Positions 1 to 7,822 of a stretch of DNA of 64,000 nt are shown in pieces (the stretch's first letter is position 1; the number at the start of each line of letters is the position of its first letter). The notes under the pieces are model-generated. The model was given only the letters and a program-made list of their open reading frames with translations, ran no database searches and was not told where the DNA came from. This DNA comes from JASJBU01 sp963790775. GTDB lineage: Bacteria; Pseudomonadota; Gammaproteobacteria; Chromatiales; Chromatiaceae. The position numbers and the translations under genes are program-made. The DNA lies in NCBI GenBank assembly GCA_963790775.1, contig CAWBPR010000003.1, positions 164,873 to 228,872 on the forward strand, given 5' to 3'.

Positions 1-1
1 T

Positions 2-1705
2 CAAGTCAGGGTTCTGAATGGTGCGACGCAGGCTGTTGTCGATCGTTTTGAATTTGAATCGGGAGTTACCGCAGTTTCCTTACCAGAGCTGACGGCGATT
101 GTTAAGGGGGGATTCGATCAATCGATGATTGGTGATTCAAACGATGATTTTATGAAAGGTACCCATCAAGCAGATTTCATCAGTGGTCATGAAGGTAATG
201 ATGTCATCCTTGGAGGGGCAGGCAATGATCGTTTGCTCGGGGGTGTAGGAGACGACAAGCTTAATGGTCAGGCTGGTAATGATGTTATGGTTGGTGGTAT
301 AGGAGATGATCGCTACTATATCGATGCGCTTGGCGACACTCTGGTCGAGGAACTCGATGCCGGTCTGGACCGGGTCTATAGTGCTGTCGACCATAGGCTG
401 GGCAGCAACTTTGAAAACCTCACACTGCTTGGCAATGCGGATCTACGCGCCACAGGCAATGCATCCGACAACCGCTTAACTGGCAATGTCGGGAATAATG
501 AACTCATAGGCGATGCAGGGAATGACTGGCTGCACGGGCGTGCCGGCAACGATCATTTGCTCGGAGGACCTGGCGATGACGTCCTCAATGGTGAGGCCGG
601 TAATGATCAGATGATCGGTGGTGGTGGCAATGATCGCTACTATGTCGACGCACTCGGCGACACTCTGATCGAGGAAGTGGATGCTGGCCTTGACCGAGTC
701 TACAGTTCGATCGACCACACCCTCGGTAACAACTTTGAAGAACTCGTGCTGCTCAGTACAGCTGACCTGCGTGCCACTGGTAATGCTGCTGATAACTGCT
801 TATACGGCAATATTGGCAACAATGAGCTGGATGGGCAGGCTGGTGACGACCGGCTTTACGGAAGAACCGGCAATGACCGTTTGCTGGGTGGCGACGGCGA
901 TGATCTGCTCAATGGCGAGACTGGTGATGACCAGATGATCGGTGGCATGGGTAATGATCGCTACTATGTCGACGCACTCGGCGACACTCTTATCGAGGAA
1001 GCGGATGCCGGCCTGGACCGGGTCTACAGTTCTGTTGAGCACACACTTAGCAGCAACCTTGAAAACCTCACGCTGCTTGGTGATGCGGATCTACGCGCCA
1101 CTGGTAATGCATCCGACAACCGACTAACGGGTAATGTCGGAGATAACGAACTGTCAGGCGAAGCGGGGAATGACTGGATACGTGGGCGTGCCGGTAATGA
1201 TTATTTGTGGGGTGGCGCTGGCCAGGACTCATTATTCGGTGAAGCAGGCGATGATATCTTGCGGGGTGGCGCGGGCATCAACGATACCCTGTCGGGTGGT
1301 ACGGGAAATGATACCTACCAGTATGCGGCGGGCGATGGCAACACCACCATCAATAACTATGACACAGATACCAACCGCCATGATGTGTTGCAGTTGTTGA
1401 CGGATGCGGCACCGAGTGGTTTGGTCAATGTAGAAGACCTCTGGTTTAGCCGCGATGGCAATCATCTGCAGATTACCCTGGTTGGGTCTGATGATCAGGT
1501 GACTGTCAGTAACTGGTATAGCAACGCGAATTATCAGTTGGATCAAATCGAAGTTGGCACTTCTGTTTTACTGAATAATCAAGTTGATCAGTTGGTGACT
1601 GCAATGGCGTCTTACAATGTTCCCAGCGGCGCCGGTAACATGATTCCACAAGAGGTTCAGGATCAATTACAACCAATACTTGCAGTCGCCTGGCAGGCTG
1701 CTTGA
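2..1705 (+). CDS. RTX-type calcium-binding repeat protein, 5' partial
   Basis: The frame is open from base 2, so the first methionine (base 125) is probably internal and this is the 3' end of a larger gene; 567 residues are visible. Glycine/aspartate nonapeptides of the GGxGxDxLx type recur throughout, which in haemolysin-type repeats bind calcium and form parallel beta-rolls after secretion. Three 108-residue modules each combine such repeats with a DRYYxDALGDTL block and a non-RTX stretch. The C-terminus, after a DTYQY motif, resembles the haemolysin-type calcium-binding related domain, followed by a short Gln/Ala-rich tail. No toxin or enzyme domain lies in the visible part, and no type I secretion genes are in the window. 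The export route and role (adhesin, surface protein, toxin) are inference. Confidence 0.85.
   Translation, partial: QVRVLNGATQAVVDRFEFESGVTAVSLPELTAIVKGGFDQSMIGDSNDDFMKGTHQADFISGHEGNDVILGGAGNDRLLGGVGDDKLNGQAGNDVMVGGIGDDRYYIDALGDTLVEELDAGLDRVYSAVDHRLGSNFENLTLLGNADLRATGNASDNRLTGNVGNNELIGDAGNDWLHGRAGNDHLLGGPGDDVLNGEAGNDQMIGGGGNDRYYVDALGDTLIEEVDAGLDRVYSSIDHTLGNNFEELVLLSTADLRATGNAADNCLYGNIGNNELDGQAGDDRLYGRTGNDRLLGGDGDDLLNGETGDDQMIGGMGNDRYYVDALGDTLIEEADAGLDRVYSSVEHTLSSNLENLTLLGDADLRATGNASDNRLTGNVGDNELSGEAGNDWIRGRAGNDYLWGGAGQDSLFGEAGDDILRGGAGINDTLSGGTGNDTYQYAAGDGNTTINNYDTDTNRHDVLQLLTDAAPSGLVNVEDLWFSRDGNHLQITLVGSDDQVTVSNWYSNANYQLDQIEVGTSVLLNNQVDQLVTAMASYNVPSGAGNMIPQEVQDQLQPILAVAWQAA
221..1192 (+). 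repeat. Three tandem 324-bp coding repeats
   Basis: Units begin at 221, 545 and 869, each with a GND-x-LLGG codon block, and a fourth partial unit starts at 1193. Each encodes 108 residues. The DRYY anchor recurs at 308, 632 and 956, exactly 324 bases apart. Units differ by scattered substitutions, mostly silent or conservative, with no length change, which suggests tandem duplication of an RTX module. Confidence 0.9.
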
Positions 1706-1983
1706 CTGACCTTCCGGATAGACAACAGCTTAGCCGCATAATCCGGTCAATGGCAGCTGATTGTGTAGAAAAGACTGCTGCTATGCCGTCATAGTCAGGA
1801 AAATATGACACACATAGAATGCTGAATTCTGTGAATCCGGTCCAAGATTTAAAGTTATATTCTGCGTAACAATAGTTCCCACAATAAGGCGAAAAAAATA
1901 ATTCGTCAGTAGTTCAGGGTGTGAGTTTATTTGGAGAGGCATTACAGCTCTCCTTCCTTTCCAGACGTCGGAGGAATATAAAC

Positions 1984-3639
1984 ATGCGCATCCGTTGCAT
2001 AATAAGAAATCTACAGGTGTTTGTTTTTACAATAGCGCTGCTGGTTTTAAATTTTAATCCACTCAAATCCACACTCGGGCTGAATTCAGCCATTGCGGCT
2101 ATCAGCCCGGAGGCACAAGAAGCTCACTCATCGATTACGGAATATACAGGGCCCGAGACCTGTATCAGTTGTCATGAAGCTGAAGCGCAGGAAGTACATA
2201 GTTCGGTTCACTACCAACAGACCGGTATGACACCGAATGTCACCAATATCGCTGATACGGCCGGGAAGGGCGAAGATGCCTTCAACACCTATTGTGGTTC
2301 GATACGCACTTCACCCTATTTCACCTGTGCGGGTTGTCATGTGGGCAACGGTCTCCCACCAGAGCCTGAAATGACTGCGGAGCAGTTGAATAATATCGAT
2401 TGTCTGATGTGCCATCAGGACGATTATGCAAGGATTGGCGCCCCGCCTTATGAAGATGTCGTGGTGGTGGGTGAAAACGGATTGCCAAGCACCATTCAGA
2501 TCCCTGTGGCAGAGACTTTCCGGTTTATGCCTGACGAGTCGAAAATGACGGTCTCGATACTCGAGGCGGCACGTACCGTTCATTCGACCACCCGCAAAAC
2601 CTGTCTGCGCTGTCATGCCGGCGCATCGGGCAGCGATGGCGGCAAACGCGGTGATCTATCTTCAATTAACATCGATCCACCAAGATCTTCTGATATTCAT
2701 ATGAGTTCTCATGGAGAGGATCTGACCTGTTCGGATTGCCATAGCGCTGAAAATCACCGCTTCAAAGGACGTGGCCTGGATCTTCGGCCCAACGATGTGG
2801 CGGAGCGTTTTACCTGCGCGGGCTGCCACACTGATGAACCGCACGATGACTATTCAGCTACCAACGCCGATTCACTGGATCGTCATGCAACAAAGGTGGC
2901 CTGCCAGACTTGCCACATCCCGGAGTTCGCGAAGGACATCAGCACAGAGTTGGTTCGCGATTGGACGCACACACACTTTTCACCAAAGGCTTGCGGTGGA
3001 CGCGGCGGATGGCTGCCAAGTGAAGTACGTGCAATGAATGTCCTACCGACTTATCGTTGGTTTGATGGCACCAGCGAGGTCTATGTGCTCGGTCAGGTCC
3101 CAGGTGATAATGCGGATGGTGAAAAAGAATTTGGCGTGCCGAATGGAGCGGTGGATTCGGCTGATGCAAAGATCTATCCGATGAAGGAGCATCGTTCAGT
3201 CGCTGCCCAGCATGATGCTACAGGGTTGATGATTCCACATTCCACCTATACCTTCTTCACGCAAAACAGTTTCGACGAGGCAGTCCGTGTTGGTATGCAA
3301 GAGGAAGGATTGGAGGGCAGCTATTCACTGGTGGATGTGCATACCTACCAGACAGTCAATCATGGGGTCGAGGATGAAGATAACGCCTTGGACTGTCGCG
3401 ACTGTCACTCATCCGATGCTCGCATCGATCTAAAAGGCGAGCTGGGCTACGGCTTGAAGGCCGCTGCTCAAGAGGTGTGTAGCCAATGCCATGAGAATGA
3501 AATGAGTGAAGGATTTATGGAAAACCATTTAAAGCATGTTGCAGATGAAGGCATCGATTGCTCTGCCTGCCACAGCTTCTCGAGGCAGGAACGGGGTCTG
3601 AATCCCGATCTAACTGCATTCCGGAGGATTGATCGGTAG
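1984..3639 (+). CDS. Periplasmic ten-haem c-type cytochrome
   Basis: I chose the ATG at 1984 because GGAGG lies 10 bases upstream and a hydrophobic signal peptide follows at once (about residues 8-36); the in-frame GTG at 1921 adds 21 residues without a better ribosome site. The 551-residue product has ten CxxCH haem motifs: CISCH, CAGCH, CLMCH, CLRCH, CSDCH, CAGCH, CQTCH, CRDCH, CSQCH and CSACH. The clustered haems and isolated histidines recall octaheme tetrathionate reductase or nitrite-reductase-type proteins, but I cannot assign it to a named family. About 170 residues without haem motifs separate the seventh and eighth haems and could form a substrate domain. It should be exported by Sec and matured by the Ccm system encoded nearby. 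Periplasmic electron transfer or oxyanion reduction is inference. Confidence 0.85.
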   Translation: MRIRCIIRNLQVFVFTIALLVLNFNPLKSTLGLNSAIAAISPEAQEAHSSITEYTGPETCISCHEAEAQEVHSSVHYQQTGMTPNVTNIADTAGKGEDAFNTYCGSIRTSPYFTCAGCHVGNGLPPEPEMTAEQLNNIDCLMCHQDDYARIGAPPYEDVVVVGENGLPSTIQIPVAETFRFMPDESKMTVSILEAARTVHSTTRKTCLRCHAGASGSDGGKRGDLSSINIDPPRSSDIHMSSHGEDLTCSDCHSAENHRFKGRGLDLRPNDVAERFTCAGCHTDEPHDDYSATNADSLDRHATKVACQTCHIPEFAKDISTELVRDWTHTHFSPKACGGRGGWLPSEVRAMNVLPTYRWFDGTSEVYVLGQVPGDNADGEKEFGVPNGAVDSADAKIYPMKEHRSVAAQHDATGLMIPHSTYTFFTQNSFDEAVRVGMQEEGLEGSYSLVDVHTYQTVNHGVEDEDNALDCRDCHSSDARIDLKGELGYGLKAAAQEVCSQCHENEMSEGFMENHLKHVADEGIDCSACHSFSRQERGLNPDLTAFRRIDR

Positions 3640-3640
3640 C

Positions 3641-3674
3641 AAAGGATCTCTACCGCTGTTTGTAGAGATCCTTT
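3641..3674 (+). terminator. Hairpin terminator after the ten-haem cytochrome
   Basis: A perfect 13-bp inverted repeat (3641-3653 with 3662-3674) starts 2 bases after the cytochrome stop codon. Its right arm ends in TTT, but no longer T-run follows, so termination is likely rather than certain. It may also serve the convergent YigB-like gene. Confidence 0.7.
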
Positions 3675-3724
3675 CTGCGCCGTTTATTAAATGCCGGGAG
3701 GCGTAAGCTTTATTGTCGCTAGTG

Positions 3725-4457
3725 TTAGAGACTGAGGTCAAACAGCTTGAGGAGGTCTGTCATGCTCCGGACCTCGGTGAACGAGCGCATGTTCGGGAGT
3801 TCGAGGCTGGTTGTGGCGATTCATCCAGATAACTCTGACCCCCGCAGATTGCCCGCCGATCAGGTCAGTCGCCGGGTCATCGCCAATATGGGCAAGTTGA
3901 TGAGGCAGAACTCCCGCCTGACGAATGGCTGCTTCGAACAGATGCGGATGAGGCTTGCCCTTGCCGACAGATTCTGCGGTCAGCGAAAAATCGAATAACT
4001 GTCCTATACCAAGACGGTTAACATCCGCATTGCCATTGGTTATCGAGCCTATGCGGTAGCCAGCCTGTCTTAAAACCTTCAGCACCGGCACCACATCATC
4101 GAATAGCGTGATCTGATGGCGCGCCTCGAGAAATACTGCAAATGCAGGCTCCACCAGACTGTCGTCGTAGCCCACCGATTCTGCCGCCAATCTGAGCGAG
4201 GTCTTGCGCAGCTCGGTCATTTTGTGGCCAAGCTCAGGATACTGCCGAACCAGATCAACGCGTATTTCACGCAGCGCTTCCAGGGTGTAGCGGCTGCCGA
4301 TTCGGGGGTAGTGCAACAGCAGCCAGTCATAGAGGGTCTGCTCGGCAGCAATGAGTACCGGTCGGTTATCCCAAAGGGTGTCGTCCAGGTCGAAGGTGAG
4401 TGCTTGTATGCTGTCCACCGGGTTACTTTGTCGCAGGGGTTCAGCAAAATCAACCAT
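3725..4457 (-). CDS. yigB: YigB-like HAD phosphatase, frameshift near the 3' end
   Basis: The protein begins near an ALTFDLDDTLWDNRP motif almost identical in layout to E. coli YigB, which dephosphorylates 5-amino-6-(5-phosphoribitylamino)uracil in riboflavin synthesis. HAD motif I (DLDDT), motif II (SITNGN) and motif IV (IGDDPATD) are present. The start at 4457 fits the family; a longer ATG frame from 4613 adds 52 unrelated residues. The uninterrupted frame ends at 3738 with a proline- and histidine-rich tail unlike the family. Removing one C/G at about 3804-3807 gives an alternative tail ending LLKLFDLSL at 3725, for a total of 243 residues, close to the 238 of YigB. I therefore infer a one-base insertion, either a real lesion or a sequence error. 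Confidence 0.75.
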
Positions 4458-4513
4458 CGTGTCTTGAGGGTCGATCAGGCAATCCTGCTGTGAGCGGTAG
4501 TGGACTCGATGAA

Positions 4514-4548
4514 AGACAGGAGGACTGAATATGTCAGGCCTCCTGTCT
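4514..4548 (-). terminator. Possible hairpin after the DsrC-like gene
   Basis: A 10-bp inverted repeat (4514-4523 with 4539-4548) lies between the DsrC-like stop and the YigB-like start. No T-run follows on the minus strand, so it is only a candidate terminator or mRNA end stabiliser. Confidence 0.35.
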
Positions 4549-4624
4549 GTGTATGGTGATGTTGTCAGACGCTGTCTGGTCGATGATTTTTCAGAAAAAA
4601 GCTGAGTGATCACCGATTATAAAA

Positions 4625-4981
4625 TCACTGCACGCTGCCGAAAGACCGGTCAATAGCGCCTGGGGGTATGGGTAATCCGGCAAGATGACATCCCTGTGCA
4701 ACAGGTCCCGCCGGAAAGAGGACATAGAGGTACTTCATGCCGCCTCTGCTATGGAACCGCTCATCCAGTGCATCGTGTAGCTGACGGGCGTTCATGTCGG
4801 GTTTATCGTGTTTGGAAAAATACTCCTGCAACGCCTTCAATAGCTCTAGGTGGTCTGCGCTCAATTCCAGACCCTCTTCATGCGCCATGCGCGTTGCATC
4901 AGCCTCATTCCATTCCACAGGGGCAAAGGGATAGCCGGGAACTCCATGGTTCGTATGTGCAAAATGTACAGACTCATTCAT
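4625..4981 (-). CDS. DsrC/TusE-family sulfur-relay protein lacking the terminal cysteine
   Basis: The 118-residue product matches the DsrC/TusE fold: an EGLELS..H...L motif, a RYLY-like KYLYVLFPAGP block, and the C-terminal arm QGCHLAGLP. In DsrC the arm carries two cysteines: CysB in QxCxxAG and the penultimate CysA about ten residues later in a GC-x motif. Here CysB is present (residue 98) but the CysA position is alanine (GAI, residue 109) and the chain continues nine residues further. TusE has the opposite pattern (CysA only). The start has a GAGGAG ribosome site. It sits 250 bases downstream of fccAB. Canonical DsrC trisulfide chemistry needs both cysteines, so a carrier, regulatory or scaffold role is more likely. 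That role is inference. Confidence 0.85.
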   Translation of the reverse strand: MNESVHFAHTNHGVPGYPFAPVEWNEADATRMAHEEGLELSADHLELLKALQEYFSKHDKPDMNARQLHDALDERFHSRGGMKYLYVLFPAGPVAQGCHLAGLPIPPGAIDRSFGSVQ

Positions 4982-5163
4982 CGTTTTTCTCCTCTGGTGC
5001 CAGGTGATTCAATAACTTGCTCAAACCGTCATGGGTCATAATACCAACTAAAATGGTTGGTTATGTATCTACAACTATAGCCGGTTTTCTAAAGCATGTA
5101 TGTTTGCTGGCAGGCAAGGAATCGAGGTCGATGTCTCAGCTGTACTGCTGACTCACAGCAGTC

Positions 5164-5190
5164 AAAAAAAAGCGCCGCAATAGCGGCGCT
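5164..5190 (-). terminator. Rho-independent terminator of fccAB
   Basis: An 8-bp perfect GC-rich stem (5171-5178 with 5183-5190) and AATA loop are followed on the minus strand by a run of seven or more T residues. It lies 38 bases beyond the fccB stop codon. Confidence 0.88.
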
Positions 5191-5227
5191 GAATTGCCTG
5201 TTCAAAGCAATAATTTTGGATCTAGGA

Positions 5228-6514
5228 TCAAGTAAACATATCCGAGGTTATGTTTGTGAACCAACTGCGCGCGTACTCGGCCTCGATGGCGCGGGTTTCA
5301 GGTTTGGCGTCCATTGGTGAAAGGCCACCGGCGCCTTTCACACCGACGATGTTGCCTTCCAGCAATTGATAGACGGCGGCAACCGAGATGCCCCAGTTCT
5401 CTGCAATGATGCTGTAGCAGGTATTGACGTATGACGGTTCTCCGGGTTCCTGGCCATTGAGTGCAGCGACAATGGCTGCGGCACAGACTTTACCCTGGGA
5501 GTTGGCGGCATAGCCTGATTTAGGCATCTCGCCTGCGATACAGGCATCGCCGATCACGTAAACATCTTTGTGGAGGGTCGACTCAAAGGTCTTCTGATTG
5601 ACTGGACACCAGCCTGAATCATTCACCAGTCCGGCTATATGGGCAATCTTTCCGGCTTTCTGAGCTGGAATGATATTCAGTACGTCACCCTTATATTCAT
5701 CCACCTGTCCGATCAAGGTATTGGTTGCCGGATCAACAGCTTCGACAATGCCGCCCTCGGCGCCAGCTACCCATTCCACCATGCCATCATAGAATTTCTT
5801 GTAGCCCTGCATGAACAGCCCCTGCTTGGAGAACTTGTCCTTGGCGTCGAGAATGATGACCTTGGATTTAGGCTTGTGTTGTTTCAGGTACATTGCGATC
5901 TGGGCGGCGCGTTCATAAGGTCCAGGCGGACAACGAAAGGGATTCGGCGGGGCTGCGATATAACAGACGCCTCCGTCCTTCATGTCCATGAGTTGTTTGC
6001 GCAGCGTGACAGTTTGCGGTCCAGCCTTCCAGGCATGGGGGATCTGTTGCGCAACTTCTTCGCTATAGCCTTCAATCATCTCATAGCGAAAGTCTACCCC
6101 TGGGGATACGACCAGTTTGTCATAGGCATAGGTGGTGCCACTGGCGCCTTTGACCATACGTTTTGCCGCATCTATCTCCACTATATTGTCAGTAACCGAG
6201 TTGATACGACGGTTACTGCTGAGCTTGGCATAGCCAAAAGTCAGGCTTTCGATGGTTCTCTCACCGCTCAGGACTTCATTGCTGAGCGGGCAGGAGACAT
6301 AGTTGGCGTTTTTGTCGATCAGCGTTACATCGATATCGGGATCCGCCATTTTGATGTATTTGGCAGCGATCGCGCCACCATAACCGCCACCGATGACGAT
6401 GACACGACCTTTTTTGCCTTGACCGAAGGTGCTGGGGCTGATTGTGAACATTGTGCCCAATGCTGCACATGCCCCGGCGGCCTTGACGAATTTTCTTCGA
6501 GTGAGTTGAGTCAT
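5228..6514 (-). CDS. fccB: Flavocytochrome c sulfide dehydrogenase, flavoprotein subunit
   Basis: This periplasmic FAD protein oxidises sulfide and passes electrons to its dihaem partner FccA. The N-terminus is a Tat signal (TRRKFVKAAGA) followed by the dinucleotide-binding motif VIGGGYGG. NPFRCPPGPYERA (Cys about residue 195) and VNTCYS (Cys about 365) fit the positions of the redox-active disulfide next to FAD; VIGDACIAGEMPKSGYAANSQGK is the typical C-terminal FAD-binding block. The ATG at 6514 has GGGGAAA upstream; a TTG at 6532 is less likely. It follows fccA by 18 bases, so the two are surely cotranscribed, and a strong terminator follows. Length (428 residues) is normal for the family. 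Confidence 0.95.
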   Translation of the reverse strand: MTQLTRRKFVKAAGACAALGTMFTISPSTFGQGKKGRVIVIGGGYGGAIAAKYIKMADPDIDVTLIDKNANYVSCPLSNEVLSGERTIESLTFGYAKLSSNRRINSVTDNIVEIDAAKRMVKGASGTTYAYDKLVVSPGVDFRYEMIEGYSEEVAQQIPHAWKAGPQTVTLRKQLMDMKDGGVCYIAAPPNPFRCPPGPYERAAQIAMYLKQHKPKSKVIILDAKDKFSKQGLFMQGYKKFYDGMVEWVAGAEGGIVEAVDPATNTLIGQVDEYKGDVLNIIPAQKAGKIAHIAGLVNDSGWCPVNQKTFESTLHKDVYVIGDACIAGEMPKSGYAANSQGKVCAAAIVAALNGQEPGEPSYVNTCYSIIAENWGISVAAVYQLLEGNIVGVKGAGGLSPMDAKPETRAIEAEYARSWFTNITSDMFT

Positions 6515-6532
6515 TTTACTTTTCCCCTGCAA

Positions 6533-7201
6533 TTATTTTTCACTAACGTAGTAGTGAGCCATGGCTTTGAGCTCTTCCTGCGAGAGTTGCATGACGCGTT
6601 TCCCCATTTTGCGTGGTGCACAACGCTTGCCTTTTTTATGGCACTCTTTCAGGTAATGCAGGGTGTAATCTGGCCATTGGCCTGCCAGCCGGGGGGCATC
6701 GTCTTCTTGCACTCGGCCACCATCCTCGTGGCAGGTCTTGCACTGCTTATCATGTATCTTCTTACCGATGGCGGCCAGCTTCGAGTTGGCTTTGATCGGG
6801 CTGGATACCCAAGGCTTGTTGGCGAGGTAGGAGGCGATCGCTTTCAATTCATTATCTGAATAGCCTTTGGCTATCCGCCCCATGATCGTGGAATCCCGCT
6901 CGCCACTCTTGAACTCGGCAAGTACCAACTGCATGTATTCTTTCTCCATGCCGCCGATGACCGGCATGATATCTCCGGCACTGGCGCCATCTGTTCCATG
7001 GCAACCGGCGCAGGTATTGGCCAACATGCGGGGTGAACGAATACCCTGTTGTGGTTTGGCCATGGTCTCAGCGGCCTCTGATTTTACTGTGGCGGCAGCT
7101 GCAGATTGTTGTGTTGAACTCTGTGAGGCGCTTCCTGTCACCACCCAGGCCATTAGCAGCCCGGCAGAGATCGCCGAGAGTTGCTTTGTCATTTTCTTCA
7201 T
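6533..7201 (-). CDS. fccA: Flavocytochrome c sulfide dehydrogenase, dihaem cytochrome subunit
   Basis: The 222-residue product has a Sec signal peptide (about residues 1-25) and two cytochrome-c domains with CAGCH (residue 64) and CKTCH (residue 154). The repeated layout (haem motif, GGM/GQWPDY segment, then a 'LKAIASYLANKPW' or 'ELKAMAHYYVSEK' helix) is that of the c553-like dihaem subunit of FCSD. It accepts electrons from FccB-bound FAD and hands them to soluble or membrane cytochromes. A TPR protein gene lies 92 bases upstream on the same strand, and fccB begins 18 bases downstream. Confidence 0.93.
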   Translation of the reverse strand: MKKMTKQLSAISAGLLMAWVVTGSASQSSTQQSAAAATVKSEAAETMAKPQQGIRSPRMLANTCAGCHGTDGASAGDIMPVIGGMEKEYMQLVLAEFKSGERDSTIMGRIAKGYSDNELKAIASYLANKPWVSSPIKANSKLAAIGKKIHDKQCKTCHEDGGRVQEDDAPRLAGQWPDYTLHYLKECHKKGKRCAPRKMGKRVMQLSQEELKAMAHYYVSEK

Positions 7202-7293
7202 CTGTATCTCCTAAGGCAGGAATGCAGTTTTAAATACCAGTCAGCGATAGAGATGGTCGAGCATCTCGCATCATTAGCAAGGGACTGGAGGTT

Positions 7294-7731
7294 TTAGTGC
7301 ACAGTGGTTGTGGTGTCAGTACGCTCATTGATCTCAGCCAGTACCTTGTCGATTTCAGGCCGTTTAGCAGGATCGATCGTAGCCGCTTCATTCAGGGCTG
7401 CTCTCGCCTTGTTGTACTGTCCCATGTGTAGATAGGCCATGGACATACCAATAAAGGCAAGGGCATTTTTCTTGTCCAGCATGATGGCCTTTTGGAAATC
7501 CTTGACACTCGCGCTGTATTCCTGGCGGAGCATCCGCACTCCACCCAGACGGGTACGGGCCAGTGCGGAATTTGGATCTTCGGTAACCGCCAATTGCAGG
7601 GTAATCAGGGCCTGATCCAGATCACCTGCCGCAGTCTGTTCATAACCCTGCTTGATCAGGGTGTCGGTATCCGCGGAAGCGAGACTGGCTGTGCTAATAA
7701 CCATGAGCAGAAATAGATAACGATGCCACAT
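7294..7731 (-). CDS. Secreted tetratricopeptide-repeat protein
   Basis: The 145-residue product starts with a signal peptide (hydrophobic residues 5-18, cleavage likely after SLASA). At least three TPR units follow, with alternating small and aromatic residues such as GYEQTAAGDLDQALITLQ and AYLHMGQYNKARAALNEA. Such proteins scaffold periplasmic complexes. Its position immediately before fccAB, in the same direction, suggests help in assembling sulfide dehydrogenase or the HAO-like cytochrome, but the sequence does not prove a partner. The tail is threonine-rich (TDTTTTVH). Confidence 0.82.
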   Translation of the reverse strand: MWHRYLFLLMVISTASLASADTDTLIKQGYEQTAAGDLDQALITLQLAVTEDPNSALARTRLGGVRMLRQEYSASVKDFQKAIMLDKKNALAFIGMSMAYLHMGQYNKARAALNEAATIDPAKRPEIDKVLAEINERTDTTTTVH

Positions 7732-7773
7732 TACAATGTGTAACCTCAGTGATTTAAACTTTTTTTGAATTGC

Positions 7774-7799
7774 CCCTCTCCGGGAAAAACCGGAGAGGG
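7774..7799 (-). terminator. Hairpin between the octaheme gene and the TPR gene
   Basis: A perfect 10-bp stem (7774-7783 with 7790-7799) with a GAAAAA loop sits 24 bases after the octaheme stop. On the minus strand it is not followed by a T-run, so read-through into the TPR-fccAB unit remains possible. Confidence 0.55.
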
Positions 7800-7822
7800 A
7801 TGATGCATCGTTTTGATGCGAA

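Noticed and set aside
221..1192. Regular repeats as a possible CRISPR array
   Set aside because: The 324-base units are coding throughout, with no short repeat-spacer pattern; no cas genes are present.
5639..6859. A 406-codon plus-strand open frame
   Set aside because: It lies opposite fccB and fccA, has no ribosome site or family features, and arises from their GC-biased codons.
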